A DNA stretch of 64,000 bases, from positions 115,932 through 179,931 of the forward strand of contig JAQVDS010000001.1 of the NCBI GenBank assembly GCA_028697715.1. The letters are read 5' to 3'. The translations under genes and the position numbers were made by a program. Shown here in pieces: positions 19,573-28,645 of the stretch (position 1 is the first letter of the stretch; each line of letters begins with the position of its first letter). The stretch is from Acidithiobacillus sp. (GTDB lineage Bacteria > Pseudomonadota > Gammaproteobacteria > Acidithiobacillales > Acidithiobacillaceae). Below the pieces are notes generated by a model. The model had not been told where the DNA came from. It worked only from the letters and a program-made list of their open reading frames with translations, and searched no databases.

Positions 19573-22008
19573 TTACATGGCGCGTGTCTGCCATCTACCT
19601 TCCGGCAAACGCTCGTGCAATGTGCCGTCTTCATCGATCTGAAACAGGGTGATCCAGCGCTTGTCGACCAGATTCGTCAGCACCGCGTGGGCGGCGATGA
19701 TCTGATCCATGGCCGCTTGCGGCGCCTCGATGAACACCGACAAGCGCAGCGGCTCGTGGCGCAGCTCGTAGCCATCGAGTAGCGACTGAACGGCCAGGCC
19801 CACGCGCAGGTCGCCGCCGTTACCCTCCAGAACGCCGACCAGCCCACCGACGACATTGTGCAGCACCTTGTTACCGCTACCCTGGCGCAGGTTATCCACC
19901 GTCGAGCCGTAGTACTGCAGATTGATCCAGCTCGCCACCACGAGTGGTGCAGTCATGATTAGGGTCAGGACGGCAAAATCGGGGTCCCTGGCTGCCTCGT
20001 AATCGTGCAGAAAGGCGCGCCCCGCCAGATTGGCGCCCGCCGTGCGCCAGCGCGGTGCGGCAATGAAGGCCGCATTGCCCGCCAAGGCCCACTCCGGACG
20101 TACCTGCGACCAGTCCTTGCCCCGCCAGGTCAGCAAGCGTTCGGCCTGTTGCGAGTCGCTTACCGCGGGCACGAGCTTCGTGATCCGTTCCAGGCGGGTG
20201 AGATCCCCAGCACGCTGCAGTGCCTCGCGTATCTCCTGCAACAACTCCGGTGCTGGTGTCAGCGAAGATGGATACAACTGCGTCTGGTCCAGGGTAGTGT
20301 CGTGCATACCGGCCAGGAAAACGGTGTCGGAGGGAATAGCGATCCCTCGCTGCCGCAACCCGCTGCGCACCGCCGCATCGTTGAGCAGGTCGGCGGTCAC
20401 CCGGGCGCTGACCTCCCCGGTCTGGCCGGCACAGGCGCCACAGTCAAGACCGGCTCGGTGGGCATTGTTGGTGGTCGTGCTGCCATGTCCAAACAACAGC
20501 ACCAGCGCGGCAAAGCTTTGCGTCAGCCCCAGGCCGCGCAGGATTTTTTCGGCAAGCTCCGTCTTGGCCTCCGGGTTACCGGTGAAGGCCGCATCGGCAA
20601 GCACGGGATGCACCTGTCGCATCTCGTCCGCGCTCAACCCCGCCTGATCCGGTGCCTGGGACGGTTGTTGCCAGCCCAGGCTTTCGCTCAACATGCGGAA
20701 GCCATAGACCACTCCAGAGGACTCCACGAAGGAAAAGCAGGACGCTGCCGCAGTCTTGAACTGTTTCCATTCCGCCCGCCGACGCAGGCGTCCGAGGCGC
20801 CTCTTCTGCAGACTGCCAGGCAACGACTCCTGCGCCGTCATCTTGGCGGGCAGCAGGACCGGGAGATGACCACGGGCATGGCATTCTCCCGCCCGCTGAT
20901 ACTGCAACGGCACCCCAAAAAATCCGGCAAAGCCGATGGTCTGCGCGTCCTCCATAACCGACTCGAGGTGGCGACGGAAGACCTCCGAGCGCACGTCGAT
21001 ACAGAAGGCCGCCTGCAAGCGGGGACGCGTAGCAGACGATACTGGGGAATCCCCCCGACGGCGGTGGAACTGCCGCGCAATCCCCTGGCGAAAGTTCTTT
21101 TCCAGGGCACGCAGGCACGCCTCGCGCAGCTCCATCTCCCGTTGTAATGGCTTGACCTCGCCATGTTGCCAACGACGTAACTCATTACGCCACTGCTTGC
21201 GCTTCTCTGGGCTGGCAAAGGAGTGCAGCATTGCCTCCCAGACCAGGCGGATACTCAAGAGCTCCGGTAGATCACTGCGACTTTTCCCCTGCAACTCCGC
21301 CTGCCAAGTCTGGTAGCGGCACCAACTGGCCCAACCACCGATGGACTTCAGCAAGGCGAGGAAGTAGTCGGGGAGCAGTCCATCCGGGATCTGCAGAATC
21401 TCCAGAGCCCACTGGCGCGCGGCCGCGGCTTCCCTCGGCACCTGCAGCAGGATCCGGCGGATGTCGCCAATGCCGATGACACTGGCGCTGCGATTGCGTA
21501 GTGCATACTGCCGCCAAGCATCGAAGAGCCCCTGTTCGTCCGCCGCGCCGGGACGCGTCCAGGCCGCCTGGCCACGATCATAGTACGCCGCCAGAAACTG
21601 TCCGATCTGATCGAGCAGGAAGTCTTCCAAGGCCGGGGCATCCGGTCGGTGCAGGACATTGCTGAGCAGCGCCAGCGGCTGCGTCTGTGGCGCCTCCTCG
21701 CGGCGAAGATAACGATGCACCTCACTGCTGCTCAGGGTCTGAGCGAAATCCGCGGCCGCCGCCTGCACGTCCTCAATGCGCATCTTGCCAGCTTCCCACT
21801 GCTGGCGAAACCAAGAGCGGTCGAGGAAGAGTTTTTCACCGGAGAGACGGTTCAGATACACTGCCGTCTCGGCAAAATCCTGTTCCATGAAGCCCCAATA
21901 GGGGTTGACGGCAACAAAGGAATCCAGAGGCCAAACCGGCGCGATGCGGGCACAGGCCTGCTGTACGGCTTCTTCCCACTGCTTCTGCTGCATGATCTCT
22001 TCTTTCAT
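19573..22008 (-). CDS. dabA: DabA, carbonic-anhydrase-like subunit of the DAB inorganic carbon pump
   Basis: An 811-residue DUF2309-family protein. In the DAB complexes of chemoautotrophs it is thought to hydrate CO2 vectorially on the cytoplasmic side, energised by its membrane partner DabB. The beta-carbonic-anhydrase-like zinc site is intact: Cys336 and Asp338 in FCIDVRSEVF, His508 in LLFGHGSTTTNN and Cys523 in GLDCGAC. The spacing matches what I recall for the characterised Halothiobacillus protein. The N-terminus has AVNPYWGF, also common in this family. The start overlaps the dabB stop as ATGA. The terminator follows at once. Confidence 0.93.
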   Translation of the reverse strand: MKEEIMQQKQWEEAVQQACARIAPVWPLDSFVAVNPYWGFMEQDFAETAVYLNRLSGEKLFLDRSWFRQQWEAGKMRIEDVQAAAADFAQTLSSSEVHRYLRREEAPQTQPLALLSNVLHRPDAPALEDFLLDQIGQFLAAYYDRGQAAWTRPGAADEQGLFDAWRQYALRNRSASVIGIGDIRRILLQVPREAAAARQWALEILQIPDGLLPDYFLALLKSIGGWASWCRYQTWQAELQGKSRSDLPELLSIRLVWEAMLHSFASPEKRKQWRNELRRWQHGEVKPLQREMELREACLRALEKNFRQGIARQFHRRRGDSPVSSATRPRLQAAFCIDVRSEVFRRHLESVMEDAQTIGFAGFFGVPLQYQRAGECHARGHLPVLLPAKMTAQESLPGSLQKRRLGRLRRRAEWKQFKTAAASCFSFVESSGVVYGFRMLSESLGWQQPSQAPDQAGLSADEMRQVHPVLADAAFTGNPEAKTELAEKILRGLGLTQSFAALVLLFGHGSTTTNNAHRAGLDCGACAGQTGEVSARVTADLLNDAAVRSGLRQRGIAIPSDTVFLAGMHDTTLDQTQLYPSSLTPAPELLQEIREALQRAGDLTRLERITKLVPAVSDSQQAERLLTWRGKDWSQVRPEWALAGNAAFIAAPRWRTAGANLAGRAFLHDYEAARDPDFAVLTLIMTAPLVVASWINLQYYGSTVDNLRQGSGNKVLHNVVGGLVGVLEGNGGDLRVGLAVQSLLDGYELRHEPLRLSVFIEAPQAAMDQIIAAHAVLTNLVDKRWITLFQIDEDGTLHERLPEGRWQTRAM

Positions 22009-23675
22009 CGTCCACCTCCCGCAGTATTCGAGACCTCATCAGACTCCAGGGTCGCAAATTCCATGCTCGGTCCCTGTTTTTCGACGGCAAACTTCTCTGG
22101 CCATAGCCGATAGGCAATCCTCTCGATCCAGAGGTCAACATAAAGGCCGTTGTACAAGGCCACATAGAGACTCTGTTGCCAGGCTACCGGCAGCTGCACC
22201 CTTCCCGGTCCCTGAATCCAGGAGAGGAACAGGAAGGTCAGCATCACCCAAGCGGTAAAGACCTGGTAGTGGACGGAATTGCTGACAGAGACAGCGAAAT
22301 CTGGTCCAAAGAAGCCATGAAAAAGGATATGCAGCACGTAGTAGACCAGCATCATCAGTACCGCCAGCACGGCCGCGCCGGCACGGCTGCCCCAACTGGG
22401 AAACAGCGTCCCCTTGATGAAGATCTGCGACATGGCGATACCAATGATGACCACAATCGCGAGGGTCACTGGGTGCCCCAGGGGTTGCAGCGCAAAAGCC
22501 AGGGCCAAACCCAAAGACGCCGCCAAACCCAACAGGGTACCGAGAAGCCAGGTCGCAAAGCCGCCCTTCTCTGCCTGCGGCTTCAGCTGCCGTAACTGGT
22601 CCACCCCACTGCTGGAACTGAGGAAGGCATGCGCCTTGTACAAGGAGTGTCCCAACAAGTGCAGTAGGGCCAGATAAAAGAGCCCCAAGCCCAACTCCAG
22701 CAACATGAAGCCCAGCTGTGCCACCGTCGACCAGGCCAGAGAGGACTTGATCGCCGTTTGCGTAATCATGACCAGCGAGCCAATCGCCAGGGTCAGCAAG
22801 CCAATGGCGCCCAAAAAGAGCAGAGCAGACTCTTCGCGCAGGAGCAGCGGGCTCATGCGCATGGCGACAATGGCACCACTATAGACTACACCCGCGTGCA
22901 TCAAGGCCGAGACCGGGGTTGGCGCTTCCATGACCTGGATCAGCCAGCCGTGGAACGGAAACTGGGCACTTTTCAGGATCACCGCGAAGACCAGGAACCA
23001 GGCCGCCAGCTGCAACTGCCAGGGGAAGGCTGGAGACTGGGCAAGGACAGTGATCTTGCTGAACTCCAGCGTTCCCGCGCCGCTCGCCGTCAGGCCACTG
23101 GCGAGCAGCAGACAAAGATCGGCGGCACGACTGAACAGGGATTTTTTGTGCGCTGCCATGATCGCCTTGCGCCGGTCGTCGTAGAAATCGAGAAGACGGT
23201 GCAGGCTGAAGCCCGTCGCAATGATCGCCAGGGTGAAGAATCCCAGGTTACCGGCAATGGTCACCAGCAGAAAAAAACCGCCGGTGAGGGCAAGGAGACG
23301 AAAGAAGCGCGCCTGCGCCCAGTCGCCATCCAGATATTCGACACTGAACCGCGCCAGGATCATCAACACGAAGGACACCAAAGGCGCCAGCAGCATGGTC
23401 ATGGCGTTGAGCTGCACCGACAGGTCGAGATGCGCCGCAGTGGCCGGCAAGGGCAGCGCGAACAGGACAAAGTCTCCCTGTGCACCCAGGGCGTAGCCCA
23501 TGACTGCTGCCAGTGCAAGCAAAAATCCGGTAATGGACACAAACTGGATCCGCACCCGGTAGCGCTGCGCCGAGGCCATTCCGGGCAGCGCCTTGGGCAG
23601 GGCGGCTAAGATGTACAAAAGCGGTGTGATCAACAGCAGACCGCCCGTGACGGCAGTCAAGAGGTTGGTATTCAT
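22005..23675 (-). CDS. dabB: DabB, NuoL/Mrp-antiporter-like membrane subunit of the DAB pump
   Basis: A 556-residue polytopic protein of the proton-translocating antiporter family (NuoL/MrpA-like). It has about 14 membrane segments and the conserved region FPFHGWLIQVMEAPTPVSAL with the family's charged and proline residues. A pump-type lysine region (ITQTAIKSSLAWSTVAQLGF) is also present. With DabA it forms the bicarbonate-accumulating pump, probably driven by cation influx. The start is the ATG at 23675, with AGGAG upstream and a small GGAG/CTCC self-complementary element next to it. An 18-residue longer frame lacks a ribosome site. Confidence 0.92.
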   Translation of the reverse strand: MNTNLLTAVTGGLLLITPLLYILAALPKALPGMASAQRYRVRIQFVSITGFLLALAAVMGYALGAQGDFVLFALPLPATAAHLDLSVQLNAMTMLLAPLVSFVLMILARFSVEYLDGDWAQARFFRLLALTGGFFLLVTIAGNLGFFTLAIIATGFSLHRLLDFYDDRRKAIMAAHKKSLFSRAADLCLLLASGLTASGAGTLEFSKITVLAQSPAFPWQLQLAAWFLVFAVILKSAQFPFHGWLIQVMEAPTPVSALMHAGVVYSGAIVAMRMSPLLLREESALLFLGAIGLLTLAIGSLVMITQTAIKSSLAWSTVAQLGFMLLELGLGLFYLALLHLLGHSLYKAHAFLSSSSGVDQLRQLKPQAEKGGFATWLLGTLLGLAASLGLALAFALQPLGHPVTLAIVVIIGIAMSQIFIKGTLFPSWGSRAGAAVLAVLMMLVYYVLHILFHGFFGPDFAVSVSNSVHYQVFTAWVMLTFLFLSWIQGPGRVQLPVAWQQSLYVALYNGLYVDLWIERIAYRLWPEKFAVEKQGPSMEFATLESDEVSNTAGGGR

Positions 23676-23691
23676 GGAGGATCTCCTGCTT

Positions 23692-23709
23692 GTACCCGAT
23701 ATTGGGTAC
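23692..23709. promoter_or_regulatory. GTACCC-N6-GGGTAC palindrome upstream of dabB
   Basis: Perfect six-base arms (23692-23697 and 23704-23709) flank GATATT, 16 bases before the dabB ATG. It may be a protein-binding operator, or an mRNA hairpin just upstream of the ribosome site. Confidence 0.45.
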
Positions 23710-23731
23710 GAACAGAGCTTATCCAACAAAA

Positions 23732-23785
23732 TACATAGAATATAATTTTTTATTTAAAAATATTTTATTGATTATAATCTATGTA
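23732..23785. promoter_or_regulatory. long AT-rich inverted repeat, probable dabBA promoter/operator
   Basis: The arms 23732-23746 and 23771-23785 are 15 bases long with one mismatch and are separated by a 24-base run of A and T. The right arm includes the self-complementary GATTATAATC, which also supplies a TATAAT-like -10 box on the minus strand. The composition differs sharply from the GC-rich surroundings. A regulator such as the nearby CbbR-like protein could bind here. Confidence 0.55.
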
Positions 23786-23918
23786 ATTTGCGCAGGGCTT
23801 TGGCGCTGCGACCCTGGCTCACCTCCGGCTGGCTCTGGCAATGCATGTACTGGTGGCATCCCTCTGGCTGGTCGCCGCATCGAGCGAGTGTTGCAGGAAA
23901 ACGCTTCGGAGTGAGGGT

Positions 23919-24224
23919 TCAGCAGCTCCCTCCACGGCACAGCCAGGCATCGCGCACCACTCCGTCACTGCCCAGAACCACATGCAACTCGCCCTGCTGA
24001 CGCAGGCGTTGCCGCTCAGCGGCACCAAAACCGATTTCTTCCTCGAAATCGACCAGACAGCTCAGCAGATTCTGGTCCTGACCGCCTTCTACCAATCGAC
24101 ACTGGCAGTGGGCACCATCCCGCACGGCCACCCCGCCAATACTGGTAAAGCTGGCCAGCATTTGGTGCGCATCCAGATAATCAAGGATTCTCTCCTGCAC
24201 CTGCGGCTCATCCCACAGCGCCAT
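23919..24224 (-). CDS. small unknown protein upstream of dabB
   Basis: A 101-residue soluble protein that I do not recognise. It is acidic in its first half, has two cysteines in GAHCQCRLVEGG and ends in CRGGSC. No signal peptide or membrane helix is seen. The start chosen is the ATG at 24224, because AAGGAG lies six bases upstream; the ATG two codons earlier touches that site. It points the same way as dabBA, 243 bases before dabB, and is divergent from nuoA. A possible accessory or regulatory role in carbon uptake is only suggested by position. Confidence 0.55.
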   Translation of the reverse strand: MALWDEPQVQERILDYLDAHQMLASFTSIGGVAVRDGAHCQCRLVEGGQDQNLLSCLVDFEEEIGFGAAERQRLRQQGELHVVLGSDGVVRDAWLCRGGSC

Positions 24225-24393
24225 AACCATCTCCTTGGGACGAAAGCCCCACTTCGCTTCTCCGCTGCTTTCAGCATAGTGCAGTTGTGGACGATTTTCT
24301 TTGCCCGGATCCGTATCCTAGGCTTCGGCGCGACGGATCTGCCAAGTATGTTTTTCTTGACTATACTCTTAGCAAACTCGCAAGGAGAGCCGA

Positions 24394-24753
24394 ATGCCCC
24401 TGCATCATGCCGCCGCCGTTGCCGTATTTGCCCTGCTCGCGCTGGGCCTGTTGTTCGGGCTACTGATGCTGGCACGCTACCTGGGCGGCCGCCATCCGAG
24501 TAGCAACAAGGACATCCCTTTCGAAAGCGGCTTGGGCGTCAGTACGGCCACGCATCCCGCCACTCCCATTCGTTTTTATCTGCTGGCGGTTTCCTTCCTG
24601 GTCTTTGAGCTCGAAGGTGCCTTTCTGTACGCCTGGGCGGTCGCTTTTTATGGTCTGCCACCAGCGGCACTCTGGGGCGGGATCGCCTTTCTCGTCATCC
24701 TTGCCCTGGGCTGGCTCTACGAATGGGCGATGGGAGGCCTGCGGTGGACATGA
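24394..24753 (+). CDS. nuoA: NADH-quinone oxidoreductase subunit A
   Basis: A 119-residue membrane subunit of NDH-1 with three predicted helices. The conserved loop between helices 1 and 2 is recognisable ([20 protein letters not shown]), though it lacks the usual GC pair of PYECG in many homologues. The [20 protein letters not shown] segment is typical. AAGGAG lies seven bases upstream. A TATACT box at 24362-24367 may be the -10 of the nuo promoter, but no good -35 was found. First gene of a 13-gene operon in which every junction overlaps or nearly so. Confidence 0.93.
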   Translation: MPLHHAAAVAVFALLALGLLFGLLMLARYLGGRHPSSNKDIPFESGLGVSTATHPATPIRFYLLAVSFLVFELEGAFLYAWAVAFYGLPPAALWGGIAFLVILALGWLYEWAMGGLRWT

Positions 24754-25229
24754 AGCGCGGGCCACTGGCCTTCTTTGCCGGACGGCTGGATGAGATCATT
24801 GCCTGGAGTCGCGCTGGTTCCCTGTGGCCGCTCAATTTTGGGACCTCGTGCTGCTTCATCGAGATGGTGGCGGCGCTTACCCCGCGGCACGACCTGGCCC
24901 GCTTTGGCGCCGAGGTGATCCGCAGTTCGCCACGTCAGGCGGACGTGCTGATCTGCTCCGGTACCGTCTTTGCCAAGATGGCGCCGATGATCGTCGAACT
25001 TTATGAACAAATGCTGGAACCCAAGTGGGTAATTTCGATGGGCTCCTGCTCCAATTCCGGGGGTATGTATGACGTCTATAGCGTGGTACAGGGGCTCGAT
25101 CAGATCCTGCCGGTGGATGTCTACGTGCCGGGCTGCCCGCCGCGCCCCGAGGCCCTGATGGATGGCTTGCTGCTCTTGCAGCGGAAGATTCGCGCCCGCC
25201 CGGCCCGGGTTCTGGCGCAGGAGAACTGA
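24750..25229 (+). CDS. nuoB: NADH-quinone oxidoreductase subunit B
   Basis: Peripheral-arm subunit of about 159 residues that holds cluster N2, the last electron carrier before quinone. The four ligands are visible: the Cys pair in [10 protein letters not shown], the Cys in [12 protein letters not shown] and the Cys in [10 protein letters not shown]. The ATG at 24750 overlaps the nuoA stop (ATGA), 12 bases from GGGAGG. A GTG two codons earlier (24744) is better spaced from the same site, so it may be the real start. Confidence 0.94.
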   Translation: MKRGPLAFFAGRLDEIIAWSRAGSLWPLNFGTSCCFIEMVAALTPRHDLARFGAEVIRSSPRQADVLICSGTVFAKMAPMIVELYEQMLEPKWVISMGSCSNSGGMYDVYSVVQGLDQILPVDVYVPGCPPRPEALMDGLLLLQRKIRARPARVLAQEN

Positions 25230-26911
25230 TGCTGCTCGCCGAGATCCTGCAGCGCCGCTTCGCCGCTCATCCTGCCGGTGACGCGCGCGACGAGCTGCCG
25301 GATTTCTGGCTACCGGAAAGTCAGATCCTCCCCGCCTTGGCCTACCTCCGGCAGGAGCGCGAGCCCGCCATGCGCCTTCTCTTCGACCTGACCGCGCGGG
25401 AAGAGGAGACTGCAAGCGGAAGTCAGCTCTGCCTGATCTACCACTTGCACAGCCTGCAGCCCGGCGACTGGCTGCGTCTGCGTGTGTCCCTGACGGGCGA
25501 AGAGGCACCCAGCTGTTGCGCGATCTATCCGGCGGCCAACTGGTATGAGCGGGAGATCTATGACCTCTTTGGCATCGTCTTTACCGGGCATCCCGATCTG
25601 CGTCGCATCCTGCTGAGCCCAGACTGGGAGGGACACCCCCTGCGCAAGGCCGAGCCTCTCCGCGCCACCGAGCGCCCGCCCCTGCGCTTTGAGCGCGGCT
25701 GCCTGCAGGAGCAGCTCGCCGTCTACAATCCCGAAGACGCCCCCGGCGAAGGAGAAATGCTGCTCAATGTCGGGCCGCACCATCCCGGCACCCACGGCAT
25801 CCTGCGCTATCGCCTACGTCTGCGCGGCGAGCGCGTCGTGAGCGTCGATCCCGACATCGGCTATCACCATCGCGGCGTCGAAAAAATTGCCGAGGGACAC
25901 AGCTACCACAATTTCATCCCCTATACCGATCGCGTCGATTACCTGGGGGGCGTACTCGGCGAGTGGCCCTACCTGCGCGCCGTCGAGACCCTGGCGGACA
26001 TCCGCGTGCCCGAACGCGCCGAAGGGATCCGCACCCTGCTGGCAGAGATTTGCCGCATCGAGTCGCATTTGGTCTGGTTGGGCAGTTATGGCAATGACCT
26101 CGGCACCATGGGTCCGGCATTTTATGCCTTTCGCGACCGCTCCCTGCTCCTCGACCTGATCGAAGACTTCACGGGCGGACGCCTGCATCCGCAGTTTTTT
26201 CGCATTGGCGGGGTAGCCGAGGATTTGCCGGAGGACTGGCAAGAGAAACTGCGCCCGGTCCTCGACCGCGTCGAAGCTGGCCTGCGCGATACCCAAGCGC
26301 TCAGCATCGATAATGACATCTTCCGCGCCCGCACCCGCGGCATTGGCCAGGTGAGTGCCGCCATGGCCGAGCGCTGGGGAGCGACGAGCATCGTCCTGCG
26401 CAGCACCGGCAGCGCCTGGGATCTGCGCAAAACCGAACCCTACGGATTCTATCCGCAATTGCAGTTTGCCGTGCCCACCGCCAGCGACGGCGACGCCTGG
26501 AGCCGCACCGCCCTGCACCTGGAAGAGATTCACGAGAGCATCGGTATCCTGCGCCAGCTGCTGAAGATGATGCCGTCGGGCCCAGTGCTCGCGCGCGATG
26601 CTGCCGAGGCGCTAATGCCCAAGGACCGCACCCTGCAAGACATCGAGACCCTGATCCACCACTTCGAGCAGATGGCGGCGGAATTTGGCCCACCCGCCGG
26701 GGTGGCCCTGGGGCTGGGGGAGTCGGCGCGTGGGATGCTGGGGTATTTTGTCTGCAGCGATGGTGGCCCACGCCCGCAACGCCTGCGGGTGCGCACGGGC
26801 TCCTTTCCGCATGTGCAGATGATCACCGAGCTGGGGCAGGGTCTCGCCATTCCCGACTTCATCGCCAGTATTGGATCCTTGGATTATGTCCTCGCCGACC
26901 TCGACCGCTGA
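25229..26911 (+). CDS. nuoC: fused NADH-quinone oxidoreductase subunit C/D
   Basis: A 560-residue fusion of NuoC and NuoD (NuoCD). Residues 1 to about 165 are the NuoC domain, with YPAANWYEREIYDLFGI and ILLSPDWEGHPLRK. The rest is NuoD, beginning near LLNVGPHHPGTHGILRYRL, with the quinone-site histidine-rich loop, and including IGYHHRGVEKIAEG. The fusion is the same as in E. coli. NuoD is related to hydrogenase large subunits but has no nickel ligands. It starts on the last base of the nuoB stop. Confidence 0.94.
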   Translation: MLLAEILQRRFAAHPAGDARDELPDFWLPESQILPALAYLRQEREPAMRLLFDLTAREEETASGSQLCLIYHLHSLQPGDWLRLRVSLTGEEAPSCCAIYPAANWYEREIYDLFGIVFTGHPDLRRILLSPDWEGHPLRKAEPLRATERPPLRFERGCLQEQLAVYNPEDAPGEGEMLLNVGPHHPGTHGILRYRLRLRGERVVSVDPDIGYHHRGVEKIAEGHSYHNFIPYTDRVDYLGGVLGEWPYLRAVETLADIRVPERAEGIRTLLAEICRIESHLVWLGSYGNDLGTMGPAFYAFRDRSLLLDLIEDFTGGRLHPQFFRIGGVAEDLPEDWQEKLRPVLDRVEAGLRDTQALSIDNDIFRARTRGIGQVSAAMAERWGATSIVLRSTGSAWDLRKTEPYGFYPQLQFAVPTASDGDAWSRTALHLEEIHESIGILRQLLKMMPSGPVLARDAAEALMPKDRTLQDIETLIHHFEQMAAEFGPPAGVALGLGESARGMLGYFVCSDGGPRPQRLRVRTGSFPHVQMITELGQGLAIPDFIASIGSLDYVLADLDR

Positions 26912-27386
26912 AAGCGTACCCACAGCCCTGCTCAGCCGCTTGCAGCAGGTGGTGGAACATGCGGGCAGCCATCCGGAGGCCGCCGTCTGCGATCTGTTGC
27001 GCATCCTGCAGGCGGAATACGGCTGGATCGATGACGACCGACTGCAGCTGGTAGCGCGTCTCTGCAGCATCAGCCCGGTGCGGGTGGAGGAACTTTGCAC
27101 CTTTTATCCTCTGGTGTTGCGCGAGGACCCTGGACGCCATGTGCTGCGCATTTGTGACAGTATCGCCTGCCATCTCGCCGGCGCACCCGGATTATTGCAG
27201 ATGGCGGTGGCGCAAAGCGGCGTGCCCCTCGGCCAGAGCAACGGGCGCTACAGCGTCCTGCCCCATGTCTGCCTGGGCCTCTGCGAGCGCGCGCCAGCGG
27301 CCTTTGTCGATGGCAAGAACACGGTTGCGCCTCTCAGCGCCGAGGCCCTGCGCCAGCTACTCCAGGACTGGGAGCGCGAGTCATGA
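26886..27386 (+). CDS. nuoE: NADH-quinone oxidoreductase subunit E
   Basis: A 166-residue thioredoxin-fold subunit holding the [2Fe-2S] cluster N1a in the NADH-input module. Ligands are the pair in RICDSIACHLAG (C-x4-C) and the pair in HVCLGLCERAP (C-x3-C). The ATG at 26886 overlaps nuoCD by 26 bases; a TTG five codons earlier is possible but has no better ribosome site. Confidence 0.93.
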   Translation: MSSPTSTAESVPTALLSRLQQVVEHAGSHPEAAVCDLLRILQAEYGWIDDDRLQLVARLCSISPVRVEELCTFYPLVLREDPGRHVLRICDSIACHLAGAPGLLQMAVAQSGVPLGQSNGRYSVLPHVCLGLCERAPAAFVDGKNTVAPLSAEALRQLLQDWERES

Positions 27387-28645
27387 GCATTCAGCCCCTC
27401 AGTATGCTCTTTGCGAGTGACGATCCAGCCAATCTCGACGCCTATCGCGCCGTGGGGGGCTACCAGGGGCTCACGCAGGCGCTGCAGATGTCTCCGGCAG
27501 ATTTAATTGCCCTGGTGGAAAAATCCGGTCTGCGCGGCTGTGGTGGGGCGGGCTTTCCGACCGGTGTGAAATGGCGCCTGCGCGGCCTCGATGCCCCCGA
27601 GCCCCGTTATCTGGTCTGTAACCTGGATGAGACCGAGCCCGGCAGTTTCAAGGATCGCGCCCTGCTCTTTGGTGCCCCCCAGCAGATTCTCGAAGGCATG
27701 CTGATCGCCGCCCATGCCTTGGGGGTGCAGGAGGCGGTGATTTTCATCCGCGGCGAATATGCGGCCGGTGCCGAGGTCTTCGCCCGCGCCCTGGCCGCTG
27801 CCGAGGCGGCGAAATTGCTGGACCTGCCCGCCGGCCGGCTGCAACTGGACATCCATCTCTCCCTCGGACGCTACATCTGCGGGGAGGACTCCGCCATCCT
27901 CAACGCCATTGAGGGACGCCGCCCCAACCCCCGCAAGAAACCACCCCACATCTCCCAGAAAGGACTCTGGCAACAACCCACCACCGTCAACAATGCCGAA
28001 TCCTTTGCCCAGTTGCCTGGGATCCTGCGCAAGGGCGTCGAGACCTATCAGGGCTGGGGGGTCAACGGGGGGGTGGGGACCAAGCTCTACAGCGTCTGTG
28101 GACCAGTGCAGAAGCCGGGGGTCTTTGAGCTACCCATGGGTACGACCCTGCGCGAGATTCTCTACGAACATGCGGGCGGGCCGCTGCCAGGACGGGAAAT
28201 TCGCGGCGTACTGCCCGGGGGCGCCTCGACGCCCTTCGTCCAGCCCCAGGATTTCGACACCCCGATGCACTTCGATGCCATGGCCAAGATCGGCTCGCGC
28301 CTGGGCACCGGCGGTTGTATCGTCCTGGATGATCAACACTGCCCCCTCGATTTTCTTATTGCCACCACCCGCTTCTACGCCCGCGAATCCTGTGGCTTTT
28401 GCACCACCTGCCGCGAAGGTCTTCCCTATCTACTATGGTTACTGGAGAGGATCGAAAGAGGAGAAGGTGAAATGCGCGATCTCGAAAAAATCGAAACTCT
28501 GGGCAAGGAGATCGCCCCCAACAGCTTCTGTGCCTTGGCTCCAGGTGCCCTGATGCCGCTGCTATCGGGGATGGTGATCTTCCGTGACGAGATCGCGGCG
28601 CATGTGCAGGAAGGGCATTGTCCCTACGCGGTGCGCCATGGCTGA
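27383..28645 (+). CDS. nuoF: NADH-quinone oxidoreductase subunit F
   Basis: A 420-residue subunit that binds NADH and FMN and holds cluster N3. The NADH loop RGCGGAGFPTGVKWR, the FMN segment CNLDETEPGSFKDR and the GRYICGEDSAILNAIEG region are present. The [4Fe-4S] ligands are in SCGFCTTCREG, with the fourth in NSFCALAPGA. Starts in an ATGA overlap with nuoE. Confidence 0.95.
   Translation: MSIQPLSMLFASDDPANLDAYRAVGGYQGLTQALQMSPADLIALVEKSGLRGCGGAGFPTGVKWRLRGLDAPEPRYLVCNLDETEPGSFKDRALLFGAPQQILEGMLIAAHALGVQEAVIFIRGEYAAGAEVFARALAAAEAAKLLDLPAGRLQLDIHLSLGRYICGEDSAILNAIEGRRPNPRKKPPHISQKGLWQQPTTVNNAESFAQLPGILRKGVETYQGWGVNGGVGTKLYSVCGPVQKPGVFELPMGTTLREILYEHAGGPLPGREIRGVLPGGASTPFVQPQDFDTPMHFDAMAKIGSRLGTGGCIVLDDQHCPLDFLIATTRFYARESCGFCTTCREGLPYLLWLLERIERGEGEMRDLEKIETLGKEIAPNSFCALAPGALMPLLSGMVIFRDEIAAHVQEGHCPYAVRHG

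Noticed and set aside
23841..24503. A 220-codon plus-strand frame between dabB and nuoA.
   Set aside because: It overlaps the start of nuoA and lies antisense to the small minus-strand gene, which has a good ribosome site; its protein has no recognisable domain.
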